Positions 9,689-17,895 of a stretch of DNA of 64,000 nt are shown here, piece by piece. This stretch comes from Mycobacterium paraterrae (GTDB lineage Bacteria > Actinomycetota > Actinomycetes > Mycobacteriales > Mycobacteriaceae): positions 1,798,001 through 1,862,000 of the forward strand of contig NZ_CP092488.2 in assembly GCF_022430545.2 (NCBI RefSeq), in the 5' to 3' direction. The notes below the pieces were generated by a model. It saw only the letters and a program-made list of their open reading frames with translations, was not told where the DNA came from and did not search any database. Each line of letters begins with the position of its first letter. The stretch's first letter is position 1. Made by a program: the position numbers and the translations under genes.

Positions 9689-9707
9689 CCAAAGATTTCG
9701 ACAGTGC
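9689..9707 (-). promoter_or_regulatory. CTGTCA element (cysteine hydrolase operon)
   Basis: On the minus strand GCACTGTCGAAATCTTTGG. The GCG-type end faces the cysteine hydrolase start, 81 bases away, almost the same spacing as for the aldehyde dehydrogenase and the NTF2-like gene. Confidence 0.5.
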
Positions 9708-9788
9708 TTCGGCGTCTCTATCCTGTAGCGTCGCCAAAGAAATTCTCGAAACATCCGGCTACGCTGCATCATCCGAAAGGTTTGCCGA

Positions 9789-10487
9789 ATGCTCACCTTC
9801 TCCCACCGCAATCCCGAGATGCAGCTCGAGCACGGCCGCACCGCCCTCGTCCTCGCCGACATCCAAAACGAGTTTCTCGCAGAGAGCGGGTCGTACTATC
9901 CGCTGATCGAAGACACCCTCAAACAGCACAGCGTCATCGAGCATCTCGAGCAACTGCTGCAGTGCGCACAAGACAACGATTACACCGTCATCCATTCCCC
10001 GCACTACTACTTTCCGACCGACGGCCAGTGGGTGGCCCCGGCGGGCGCCATCGCGGATTACCTCATCGGTGTCCCTGGGGGTTTCGTGTTGCGGACAGAT
10101 CCCGTTGACCTCGACGGGCTGCCCGGTTCCGGGGCCGACTATTTCGAACCCTTCAAGAAGTATCTGATGAACGGCAAGACCGCGAATACCTCACCACACA
10201 AAGGCTTTTCGACGTGGCACAACGACGTGATCAAGCAGCTGCGGATGCGACGCATCGAGAAGGTGATTATGGCGGGTCCGGTCGGCAACCTTTGCCTGGA
10301 AAGCCACATGCGCGACATCATCGAGCACGGCTTCGAGGTCGCCATGGTGCGGGATGCGGTCGCGGGCGGGCGCAACGACGAAGGTGACGCCTACACCGCC
10401 GCGATGGTCAACTACCGCTTCATGGCCAACGCGCTATGGACCACCAACGAAACTTTGACCCGGATGACCGCAGCAGCGCAGGCCTGA
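9789..10487 (+). CDS. Isochorismatase-like cysteine hydrolase
   Basis: A 232-residue member of the isochorismatase-like hydrolase fold. The catalytic Asp is in VLADIQNEF (Asp24) and the Cys in VGNLCLESHMRD (Cys169), with a Lys near 124-130 as the likely third residue. Relatives hydrolyse amides, ureas, biuret or isochorismate; this substrate is unknown. GAAAGG lies eight bases before the ATG. It is first in a three-gene plus-strand run: the MDR follows after 8 bases and the HD-domain gene 84 bases later. A CTGTCA element lies 81 bases upstream. Confidence 0.85.
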   Translation: MLTFSHRNPEMQLEHGRTALVLADIQNEFLAESGSYYPLIEDTLKQHSVIEHLEQLLQCAQDNDYTVIHSPHYYFPTDGQWVAPAGAIADYLIGVPGGFVLRTDPVDLDGLPGSGADYFEPFKKYLMNGKTANTSPHKGFSTWHNDVIKQLRMRRIEKVIMAGPVGNLCLESHMRDIIEHGFEVAMVRDAVAGGRNDEGDAYTAAMVNYRFMANALWTTNETLTRMTAAAQA

Positions 10488-10495
10488 GGTGTGAC

Positions 10496-11479
10496 ATGAA
10501 AGCCATCCAGCTCAACAGGCACGGCGATCCAACCGACGGGGTCAGCCTCGTCGACATCCCCGATCTCGGACCGCCAGGCCCCGACGAGATCATCATCGAT
10601 GTCGAAGCGTCGCCGATCCAGCCGACGGACCTATTGATGATCGCCGGAACATACGGCTATCAGCCGCCAACCCCGCACATCCTCGGAGTCGAAGGGGTAG
10701 GCCGGGTGTCAGCGGTAGGTAGCAATGTCACGCATGTGACCGAGGGCGACCGGACACTCATCCCGCCTTTCACCCCAGCTTGGTCGCAACAGGTCAAGAC
10801 CAGCGCGCCGTGGCTCCGGCCGCTGCCCGACGGCGACGTCAACCAACTGTCGATGCTCGGCATGAACCCCCTCACCGCCTACGTGATGCTGACCGAATTC
10901 GGCCATCTCCAGCCGGGAGACTGGCTGCTGCAAAACGGCGCCAACTCCTCGGTCGGTCGAGCGGTGATCCCCATCGCCAAGGCGATGGGCATCCGCACCA
11001 TCAATGTGGTCCGGAGGCCCGAACTGATCGACGAGCTGCTCGCCCTCGGCGCAGATGTCGTGCTGATCGACGGCCCGGACCTGCCGCAGCGCGTAACGGC
11101 CGCGACCGAAAACGCCGACATCATGCTCGCTTTCGACTGCGTCGGCGACACCACCACCGAAGAGCTGCTGAAGTCGCTGGCGCTGCACGGCAACGTCGTG
11201 GTCTACAGCGCGATGAGCGGAAAACCGTTCGCGTTGTCGGGCCCACGGTTGCTGTTTTTGGGGCAATCGGTTCATGGCTATTGGGTGTTCAACTGGCTCA
11301 ACGACGCCGGGAACTGTGACAAGCTCACCGACATTTACGCCTACCTGGCCCCGCTCGTCGTCTCGGGAGCCATCTCATCGCCGGTTGCCGACACATTCGG
11401 TTTCGACCAGTTCGCCGAGGCCGCAACCGCCGCAGCGCGATTCCACGGAAAAGCCATCCTCACTCCGGATCCGCGCTGA
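10496..11479 (+). CDS. MDR-family reductase (enoyl/quinone reductase-like)
   Basis: A 327-residue medium-chain dehydrogenase/reductase. It has an N-terminal GroES-like domain (PGPDEIIIDVEASPIQPTD, LGVEGVGRVSAVGSNV) and a cofactor domain in which LLQNGANSSVGRAVIPIAKA replaces the usual glycine-rich turn, as in the mitochondrial enoyl-reductase (MECR) branch. No zinc-binding cysteines are seen. ATG at 10496 is eight bases after the stop of the cysteine hydrolase; an upstream ATG would overlap that gene by 52 bases. Likely an NADPH-dependent enoyl or quinone reductase. Confidence 0.82.
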   Translation: MKAIQLNRHGDPTDGVSLVDIPDLGPPGPDEIIIDVEASPIQPTDLLMIAGTYGYQPPTPHILGVEGVGRVSAVGSNVTHVTEGDRTLIPPFTPAWSQQVKTSAPWLRPLPDGDVNQLSMLGMNPLTAYVMLTEFGHLQPGDWLLQNGANSSVGRAVIPIAKAMGIRTINVVRRPELIDELLALGADVVLIDGPDLPQRVTAATENADIMLAFDCVGDTTTEELLKSLALHGNVVVYSAMSGKPFALSGPRLLFLGQSVHGYWVFNWLNDAGNCDKLTDIYAYLAPLVVSGAISSPVADTFGFDQFAEAATAAARFHGKAILTPDPR

Positions 11480-11563
11480 GGGCGACGGTGCCAACATCAC
11501 GATTTCAGATGCGCCCTAGCGCTCGGCGATCCGCATCGATCGTTGACAGCGGCCGGTGAGCAG

Positions 11564-12199
11564 ATGACAACGACCCCCGATGTATTGCAGTCCGGGGCCG
11601 CGTCTGCGGCCCTCGAGCTCGCCCGCACCACAGAGTCCGCGCCGGTGTTCAACCACAGTGTGCGCAGCTTCCTATTCGCCGAACTGCTGGCCGACAACGA
11701 CGGCTTGCAGGCGAGCTCCGATTACGATCGTGAGGCCGTGTTTTTCGGATGCGTGCTGCACGACCTGGGCGCTGGATCGAACGCCGCGGGAAGAACCCGC
11801 TTCGAAGTCGAGGGCGCCGATTTGGCCGCAGATTTTCTGACCAACCACGGCTATGGCGCCGACACCGTGGACAGTGTGTGGGAAGCCATCGCCTTGCACA
11901 CCTCCGGCGGGATCGCCGAACGGCGTGGACCGGTCTGCTATCTGGTCCGGGGCGGTATCGGCATGGACTTCGGCCGCAACGTCGACCTTGTCGACGATGC
12001 CACCGCTGCCGCGATTCACACGCGCTATCCCCGACTGCACATGGAGCGGGCCCTAGTCGATGCCGTGGTAGCCCACGCGATGAAAAGCCCTGAGGCCGCG
12101 CCCCTGTTCTCCATGCCGGCGGTGCTGCTGAGCGATCGGCGAAGCGGTGAACTCACCTCGCTGGAGCGCGCAGCGCACACCAGCCGCTGGGGGGCCTAA
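11564..12199 (+). CDS. HD-domain protein, cyanamide-hydratase-like
   Basis: A 211-residue HD-superfamily metal-dependent protein. The metal-binding set is visible: His31 in FNHSVRS, then His66-Asp67 in CVLHDLG, and a later IALHTS. The order of segments recalls the cyanamide hydratase/Ddi2-like branch, but the specific reaction is unknown. ATG at 11564 follows GGTGAG; the frame opens a little earlier without a better start. It is probably cotranscribed with the cysteine hydrolase and MDR, suggesting one small pathway acting on a C-N compound (inferred). Confidence 0.75.
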   Translation: MTTTPDVLQSGAASAALELARTTESAPVFNHSVRSFLFAELLADNDGLQASSDYDREAVFFGCVLHDLGAGSNAAGRTRFEVEGADLAADFLTNHGYGADTVDSVWEAIALHTSGGIAERRGPVCYLVRGGIGMDFGRNVDLVDDATAAAIHTRYPRLHMERALVDAVVAHAMKSPEAAPLFSMPAVLLSDRRSGELTSLERAAHTSRWGA

Positions 12200-12362
12200 G
12201 CCTCAAGTCGAACGCTACCGGGGGGCGATAGTTGAGCAACCGACTCCCGGTGAAGATGGTGTTGCCCGGGCACAGGCGGGCCGCCTCAGCGTCAACGTTG
12301 GGCCGTTGTCGATGCGTCCATCTGGCGAGCCCTACGCTCACCCCGGTGTCAATGCTGAGCCG

Positions 12363-13118
12363 TCAGAACAGCTTCGCGGCCTCCAGCTCAAGGGCTTTCA
12401 TCGTGTTGATGAAGGGGATCGGGCCGTAGCTGATGCGTCGTACGCCGATCTCGGCCAGCCGTTCATTGGGCGGCACACCGTCCATCACCATCACGTTGAC
12501 CGGCAGTGAGACACCTTCGCAGATCCGGGCGATCAAATGCTCTTCTTGTAGACCCGGGATGAAAAAGCTGGACGCCCCGGCATCGGCGTAGGCCTTCGCC
12601 CGCTCTACCGCCGCGCCGACGGTGGCCTCGGGATCGTTGCCGCGACCTAAGAACAGGTCGGTCCGCGCATTGATGAACAGCGGGACTCCCGTCTTGTCGG
12701 CCGCCGCGCGAATCGCGGCGATGCGCTGCGCCTGCCGATCGAGCGGGTAAAGGTCGGGCCCGTTGACGATCTGATCTTCGAAATTGATCCCCACAATTCC
12801 CGAAGCGATGAGCCGCGAGATGTTTTCTGCCAGTTGGGCATCGTCTTCGGTGTATCCACCTTCGAAGTCGGCACTGACCGGCAGGTCAACTGATGCTGCG
12901 ATACGCGCGAGGATCGATTCGGCGAATTCCAGAGGGATGGCTTGGCCGTCCTCGTAGCCCTGCGCTTTCGCGACTTCCCAACTGCTGGTAGCGATCACAG
13001 GCGCACCCGCAGCGGCGACCGCCTTCGCGCTGCCGGCGTCCCACACGTTGTAGAGGACCAACGGCGTGCCCTGAACGTGGAGTTCGGCCAAACGCTTGGC
13101 TTTACTTACTTGATCCAT
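12363..13118 (-). CDS. Isocitrate lyase/PEP mutase-family protein
   Basis: A 251-residue single-domain TIM-barrel enzyme of the isocitrate lyase/phosphoenolpyruvate mutase superfamily, which cleaves or rearranges C-C or C-P bonds in 2-oxo or hydroxy acids using Mg2+. Metal-site residues are intact: VSADFEGGY (Asp84, Glu86) and INFEDQ (Glu114, Asp115). The KKCG motif of true isocitrate lyases is absent, so oxaloacetate- or methylisocitrate-type activity is possible. ATG at 13118 follows AAAGGA; the frame extends 25 codons further without a start signal. A CTGTCA element lies 121 bases upstream. The paralog is at 24348-25127. Confidence 0.85.
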   Translation of the reverse strand: MDQVSKAKRLAELHVQGTPLVLYNVWDAGSAKAVAAAGAPVIATSSWEVAKAQGYEDGQAIPLEFAESILARIAASVDLPVSADFEGGYTEDDAQLAENISRLIASGIVGINFEDQIVNGPDLYPLDRQAQRIAAIRAAADKTGVPLFINARTDLFLGRGNDPEATVGAAVERAKAYADAGASSFFIPGLQEEHLIARICEGVSLPVNVMVMDGVPPNERLAEIGVRRISYGPIPFINTMKALELEAAKLF

Positions 13119-13563
13119 CACAATCCTTTTCGACCTCGTCATCGGCACGGCGCCGCCGGTGCCGCGCTGTGTCACAGCGTTTCTCAGCGGCATTCCGCAC
13201 CAACGCCTTCAGATGAATGTACGGATTCAGCCCGGCGACGCGCTGTCAAAATATTTGGGTGCCCTTTATCGGCCGGAGGACTGCGTACGATCGGACGCTG
13301 AGTCGTCGACGGCGGCGGCACGCGCGCGCAATCGCCAACAGCGACAACAGATATGCCACGTCCGTTGGCCACGTACCTCTCCGTTTGCGGCCCGCCGGAT
13401 GCACACGTCGCGTGTCGACCGCCAGCTACGCCCACGCCACGATGGAGTGCCATCGGCGCGCGACCCGGGCACAGTCGTAGTGATCAGAATGGCTAAATGC
13501 TTTGAGCAACCACGGTTGTCGTGGCTGGTATCGGCGACGTCCGGGGGCCGAGGGTCGGCGTGG
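13119..13563. other. Promoter region of the 12363-13118 gene
   Basis: This 445-base gap has no recognisable gene. It carries the CTGTCA element at 13240-13258; nothing else was recognised. Confidence 0.5.
13240..13258 (+). promoter_or_regulatory. CTGTCA element (PEP mutase-like gene 1)
   Basis: GCGCTGTCAAAATATTTGG, one of the best copies. The GCG end faces the minus-strand gene starting at 13118, 121 bases away. Confidence 0.55.
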
Positions 13564-14226
13564 CTACCACGCGTCGATATGGACAATATCGTCGAGGGGT
13601 ACACGTTTGCCGGGTCTGAACGTTGTGCCGGTGTAGTAAGCCACCGGCAGTAGTGTCGCGTGGTAAACGTTGTCGGGATAGCCGACTATCGCGCGTATTT
13701 CGTCGTTGACTCTGGTCGTCAAGGACGTCCACGCAGTACCGAGGCCGCGGGTGTGTGCCGCGAGCATGAAGTTCCACGCGGCCGGCATGATGGAACCCCA
13801 GGTGTCGGCCTGATCTGCCAGAGGGAGCGCGGTGTCGCCTTCTACTTCGATGCACGGCAAAACCAGAGCGGGAACGTCGGCGAGATGCTCGGCCAGATAG
13901 GCGCCGCCGTCTGAGGCCTTGCGCTGTTCGGGTGCTCGCGCCGGGTCGTCGGCGAAGCGTCCCGCGACGGCATACGGCGATGACGCAAGCCAATCCCATT
14001 GGCGTTTATAGATTGCACCGATTTGGCGACGCTTCACGGGATCTTGGATGACCACGAAGCTCCAGTGTTGACGATTCGCCGAGGTCGGCGCTTGAATGGC
14101 GATAGTGAGGCACTCACGAATCAGCCCGAGGGGAGCCGGGCGATTGAAATCTAGCCGCCTGCGCACTGACCGGGTGGTGGTCAGCAAGGTGTCGGTATCC
14201 ATCTGCACAACAGGATAATCACCCAT
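13564..14226 (-). CDS. Nitroreductase-family FMN oxidoreductase
   Basis: A 220-residue nitroreductase-fold protein. It has SVRRRLDFNRPAP (FMN phosphate-binding Arg pair) near residue 20, APTSANRQHWSFVVIQD near 47-63, and a C-terminal AAHTRGLGTAWTS segment typical of the family. Such enzymes reduce nitro groups, quinones or enones with NAD(P)H. ATG at 14226 follows AAGGAG. A CTGTCA element lies 116 bases upstream, so it probably belongs to the same regulon as its neighbours. Confidence 0.85.
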   Translation of the reverse strand: MGDYPVVQMDTDTLLTTTRSVRRRLDFNRPAPLGLIRECLTIAIQAPTSANRQHWSFVVIQDPVKRRQIGAIYKRQWDWLASSPYAVAGRFADDPARAPEQRKASDGGAYLAEHLADVPALVLPCIEVEGDTALPLADQADTWGSIMPAAWNFMLAAHTRGLGTAWTSLTTRVNDEIRAIVGYPDNVYHATLLPVAYYTGTTFRPGKRVPLDDIVHIDAW

Positions 14227-14341
14227 CGCGGTGCTCCTTAGTTTCCACTACAGCCGGTGCCGTCCGCAGCCGCGGGGCCACACCACGACGTGCGATCGCG
14301 AACGCCGATGTGGTCACACCGTACGCGGGGCAACTACTGCC

Positions 14342-14360
14342 CGGCTGTCAAAATATTTAT
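14342..14360 (+). promoter_or_regulatory. CTGTCA element (nitroreductase)
   Basis: CGGCTGTCAAAATATTTAT, identical to the copy at 13240 over 14 central bases. The 5' end faces the nitroreductase start at 14226, 116 bases away. Confidence 0.55.
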
Positions 14361-14428
14361 TATTTTTCACATCTGTGCCGCGGCCACCTGGCGGCTCCGC
14401 GTGCTTGGTGTTGGACTTCCGGGTGGTG

Positions 14429-15058
14429 TCAATCAAACTGTGGCTGTTCGGTTCTGGTGCGCTTGAGTTCCCAGAACTGGGGGTAGGCGGCGAGTGTGTT
14501 CATCGCATCCCACAACTGGCCTGCCTGCTCGCCGCGCGGAATGCGCGACAACACCGGGCCAAAAATGGCCGCGCCGTCGATGTGAATGATGGGGGTTCCC
14601 ACGTCGGGGCCGACAGGATCGGTGCCCTGGTAATGACTCTGGCGTAACGCGTCGTCGTTTGCGTCGGTGTCCGCGGCCTGCGCCAGCTCGGCGGGCAGCC
14701 CGAGTTCGGCTAACGACTCGACGATCACCGCGTCGAAATCTTCGTTGCCGCCGTTGTGGATCCGAGTTCCCATGGCGGTGTAGAGCGGAAGCAGTACGCC
14801 GGGGCCGTGGGCCTGGTGTGCGGCCGTAACGACGCGAACAGGCCGCCACGCCTTGGCCAGCCGTTGCTGGAAATCGACATCCATCTGGTAGTCGGCCGGC
14901 TTCTCGGTGCGACCGCTGTTCAAGATGGCCAGGCTCATCACATGGAACTCGACGTCGAGATTACGAGCGTTCGTGACCTCCAGGATCCATCGCGAGCTTA
15001 TCCAGGCCCAAGGGCAAATCGGATCGAACCAGAAGTCGATGCGGCGCGGCTGGGTCAT
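14429..15058 (-). CDS. DsbA-like protein related to mycothiol-dependent nitroreductase
   Basis: A 209-residue thioredoxin-fold DsbA-family protein resembling Rv2466c of M. tuberculosis. The N-terminus IDFWFDPICPWAWISSRWI is diagnostic. The active-site motif is Cys15-Pro-Trp-Ala18, so the second Cys of the CPWC motif I recall for Rv2466c is alanine, leaving a monothiol site. A helical insert and the C-terminal GTPIIHIDG (cis-Pro loop) are present. A role in mycothiol-linked redox chemistry is plausible. It shares a divergent promoter with the NTF2-like gene, and a CTGTCA element lies 210 bases upstream. Confidence 0.82.
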   Translation of the reverse strand: MTQPRRIDFWFDPICPWAWISSRWILEVTNARNLDVEFHVMSLAILNSGRTEKPADYQMDVDFQQRLAKAWRPVRVVTAAHQAHGPGVLLPLYTAMGTRIHNGGNEDFDAVIVESLAELGLPAELAQAADTDANDDALRQSHYQGTDPVGPDVGTPIIHIDGAAIFGPVLSRIPRGEQAGQLWDAMNTLAAYPQFWELKRTRTEQPQFD

Positions 15059-15268
15059 GGACAGAGTTGTCCTCTCGTAACAGGGCGTTGTCTGGCGGCA
15101 TCAACGCCGAATTGAGCGCGGCCACAACAAGTGTCGGGGTCACAATTTCGTATGCCGGTGCGCGCCGTGCTATCGCTGCAGTCCAGCCGTGCGCTCGCCG
15201 TCTCGGCACGGTTCAACGTTGTTCTGGTACCACCGACAGCGCCGAGTTTAGAAAGGGCTCAGCGCAGC

Positions 15269-15287
15269 CCGCTGTCGAGATATTTCG
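15269..15287 (+). promoter_or_regulatory. CTGTCA element (DsbA-like gene)
   Basis: CCGCTGTCGAGATATTTCG. The 5' end faces the DsbA-like gene, 210 bases away. Confidence 0.5.
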
Positions 15288-15412
15288 GAATTCGAGGTCG
15301 CGGGGCGCTCAGTGTGCAGGCGGCCGCCCGCGCATCGGCCCCGTGGTCGGTGCCGGTTGGCGACATCCTTGAGCGTGGTCAGCGACGGCGCGTTTTGGGG
15401 ACAAGCAAAGAG

Positions 15413-15431
15413 ATGAACTTTCTGACAGTGC
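15413..15431 (-). promoter_or_regulatory. CTGTCA element, weak (NTF2-like/thiolase operon)
   Basis: On the minus strand GCACTGTCAGAAAGTTCAT. The CTGTCA core is intact but the second half is degenerate. Position supports it: 79 bases from the NTF2-like start. Confidence 0.35.
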
Positions 15432-15510
15432 GGTGGGCCGGCGGTCCCGTAACTTTCGTTAAGGGGAGCCGAGGTGTCGCGCCCCGATCGCAGATTGGAG
15501 TGCCGTCGAC

Positions 15511-15960
15511 ATGACGACCGCGCGGGAAATTTTTCTCATCTATGCACAAGCAATGGCTGATGGTGACGCGGCGGCCGCGGCCGCGTGCTACGCCGAGGAC
15601 GGGGTGCTCGACTTCCCATTCTGGCCGTTGTTGGGGTTGACTCCGCGATACGCGGGTCGCCCTGCGCTGCAGGCCTATTTGAGCAAGCTGTTGGACATGG
15701 TGCCCGGTTTCAGATTTACCAACATCACTGTCCACATTGACGCCCCAGATGCGATGTTTGCTGAGTTTTACGTCGACAAGCTGACTCGCGACGGCCGCCG
15801 ATTCGACTTCCATTACGGCGGCCTCGTGCTGGCCGAGGACGGCAAAATGAAGCTGCTGCGCGAATTCATCGATCAGATACCAGCGGCGATCGCTCTGCTG
15901 CCCAACGGAATTGACGATGTCCTTGGCCGCGTCGCCGACAACAGTGGCCTCGATGAGTGA
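15511..15960 (+). CDS. NTF2-like / SnoaL-like protein
   Basis: A 149-residue cone-shaped alpha+beta barrel protein of the NTF2/SnoaL type. It has an N-terminal helix AREIFLIYAQAMADGDAAAAAACYAEDGVLDFPF, and later FAEFYVDKLTRDGRRFDFHYGGLVL. Relatives are small isomerases, cyclases, dehydratases or binding proteins; no catalytic residue can be assigned. Its stop overlaps the thiolase start by eight bases, so the two are cotranscribed. Confidence 0.78.
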   Translation: MTTAREIFLIYAQAMADGDAAAAAACYAEDGVLDFPFWPLLGLTPRYAGRPALQAYLSKLLDMVPGFRFTNITVHIDAPDAMFAEFYVDKLTRDGRRFDFHYGGLVLAEDGKMKLLREFIDQIPAAIALLPNGIDDVLGRVADNSGLDE

Positions 15961-17191
15961 CGCCTACATCTTGGGTGGAGTGCGCACCCCGTTCACGCGT
16001 TACGGCGGATCGCTGTCGCACCTTCGCCCCGATGATCTGCTCGGGACGACGATGCGCGGTGCCTGCGACCGTGTCGGCGTTGCTGTCACCGACATCGAAG
16101 ACATCGTCGCCGGCTGTGTGAATACGGCCCATGAAGGCATGGGTGATATCGCGCGCTGGGGTGCACTTGCGGCGGGTTTCCCCGACAGCGTCGCCGGCGC
16201 GACCATCAACCGGTATTGCGGATCATCGCTGAGCGCTGTGGTATCGGTCGCTCACGCCATCAAGGCCGGAGATCTGGGCCTCGGTATCGCCGCCGGTGTG
16301 GAGTCGATGTCGCGGTCGGGGTGGGCCTTGATGAAGGGTGAGGAAGCGTTCATGCCCCGCGGCCCGGTCATCATGCTCGACACCATGTGGTCAGGCGCTG
16401 GTGGCGCGCCGAATCCGAAGCTGTTGGCGCGCAACGCCTATGTCGCCATGATCGAGACGGCGCAAAACGTCGCGAACCGCTATCAGATGACACGAGAGCA
16501 GATCGATGCATTCGCGCTGCGGTCTCAGCAGCACGCGAAAGCTGCCCGCGACGCGGGTCGTCTCGCGAAAGAGATCATGCCGGTCACGATCGCGGCGACA
16601 CGAAAGAGCCCCCAGCGCATTGTCGAGCATGACGAATTCATCAGAGATGACACCACGGCTGAGAAGTTGGCCAGCCTGCCGGCGCAGCCGGGAACGACGC
16701 AGATGACTGCAGCCAATTCCACACCGCTGTCTGACGGGGCTTCTGCGGTGGTGCTCGGTTCCCGTCAACGCGCTGACGAACTCGGTGTCACACCGCTGGC
16801 GCGAGTGGTGTCTTCGGCCGTCGCTGGAATAGATCCTCTGGTGATGGGGATAGCGCCGGCGTGGGCGATCCCCAAGGCGCTGGAGCGCGCAGGATTGGCG
16901 CCTGAGCAAATCGATGTGTGGGAGGTGCACGAAGCATTCAGTGCTCAGGCCCTGGGTGTGCTGCGCGAGTTACCGAATCGCCTCGGCGGCTTCGAGGTGC
17001 CCGACGAGAAGCTGAACCCCAATGGTGGCGCGGTGTCGATCGGGCATCCCTTCGGAGCCACCGGGGCGCGATACGCCTTGAGTCTTGCCCTCGAGCTCAA
17101 GGAAAAAGGTGCGCGCTATGGCGTGGCCGGGGTGTGTATCGGTTCAGGCCAGGGCATCGCCGTCGTGCTGGAAAACGCCCATCATGGCTAA
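15953..17191 (+). CDS. Thiolase (acetyl-CoA acyltransferase)
   Basis: A 412-residue thiolase, which cleaves 3-ketoacyl-CoA or condenses acyl-CoA units. The nucleophile is Cys89 in INRYCGSSLSAV; the His is in NPNGGAVSIGHPFGATGAR (about 366) and the second Cys in GVAGVCIGSGQG (about 396), so the active site is complete. ATG at 15953 (MSDAYILGGVRTPF) overlaps the upstream stop by eight bases; an ATG 42 bases earlier would add a tail not typical of the family. MmpS-MmpL follow after 260 bases. Confidence 0.92.
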   Translation: MSDAYILGGVRTPFTRYGGSLSHLRPDDLLGTTMRGACDRVGVAVTDIEDIVAGCVNTAHEGMGDIARWGALAAGFPDSVAGATINRYCGSSLSAVVSVAHAIKAGDLGLGIAAGVESMSRSGWALMKGEEAFMPRGPVIMLDTMWSGAGGAPNPKLLARNAYVAMIETAQNVANRYQMTREQIDAFALRSQQHAKAARDAGRLAKEIMPVTIAATRKSPQRIVEHDEFIRDDTTAEKLASLPAQPGTTQMTAANSTPLSDGASAVVLGSRQRADELGVTPLARVVSSAVAGIDPLVMGIAPAWAIPKALERAGLAPEQIDVWEVHEAFSAQALGVLRELPNRLGGFEVPDEKLNPNGGAVSIGHPFGATGARYALSLALELKEKGARYGVAGVCIGSGQGIAVVLENAHHG

Positions 17192-17451
17192 TGCTTGCGG
17201 TTGGACGCGCGGCCCGATCCGGTTGTCGCCCAACGTGACACGGCGGGAAAGACCTAAAGATTGTGAAAGCGCGACCGGCCGGATGTGGCGTATTGTCGCT
17301 GGGTCCGCAGGGTGGACGGTTGTGAGCGCTGCGGCGACGCTGACGTCGCCGCGGCGCCAGTCTGTCCGTGCCATGCCCGCCGATCTCCGCGTACTGAAGC
17401 TGAGGCAAAAGTCGCAGCGTTGTATCCACCTACCCAGGGGGGTTAGTCGTC

Positions 17452-17895
17452 GTGAGTGTGTCCAGAAGCCGTCGGCTGTTGGAAAGGTTTTGGGTTCCAG
17501 CGTTGGCGGTCATTGTGGTCGCGGTTGCCGGGTTTTCCATCTACGGCATGCACGGCATCTTTGGGTCGACGGACATCACCAAGAGTTCGGGAAACAAGTT
17601 CGTCATTGCACAGTTCAATCCCAAGAACATCAGGTACGAGATCTTCGGAGACTTCGGTGGGTGGGGCAGGGCGACGTACTGGAATGTCGACTCCAAGCCG
17701 GTCGACGTGAACTTGACGTCGTTGCCGTGGTCGCATGTCGAGACCACCACGATGACAACGGCGACCGCGGACATCACTGCGCAGGCGGCCGGTGGAAATA
17801 TAGGCTGCCGCATCACCATTGACGAGGTGGTGCGTTCCGAGCACACGGCTAGCGGCGATCACGCTGGTGTGTGGTGCCAGGTGCTGTCGGCATGA
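17452..17895 (+). CDS. mmpS: MmpS-family membrane accessory protein
   Basis: A 147-residue MmpS protein, the small partner of MmpL lipid/siderophore transporters. It has a short basic N-terminus, one membrane segment (about residues 14-32, VPALAVIVVAVAGFSIYGM) and a periplasmic beta-sandwich domain (VIAQFNPKNIRYEIFGDFGG, RATYWNVDSKP, CRITIDEVV). GTG at 17452 is preceded by an AGGGGGG run. It overlaps mmpL by four bases (ATGA), so the two proteins are translationally coupled. Confidence 0.9.
   Translation: MSVSRSRRLLERFWVPALAVIVVAVAGFSIYGMHGIFGSTDITKSSGNKFVIAQFNPKNIRYEIFGDFGGWGRATYWNVDSKPVDVNLTSLPWSHVETTTMTTATADITAQAAGGNIGCRITIDEVVRSEHTASGDHAGVWCQVLSA

Larger units (their letters stand above)
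15059..15510. other. Divergent promoter region, DsbA-like / NTF2-like
   Basis: This is a 452-base gap without a gene. It holds two CTGTCA elements facing the two flanking genes, at 15269-15287 (plus) and 15413-15431 (minus, weaker). Confidence 0.5.

Noticed and set aside
11536..11554. CTGTCAACGATC on the minus strand, just before the HD-domain gene
   Set aside because: Only the first half fits; it is too close to the start codon and the gene is inside an operon.
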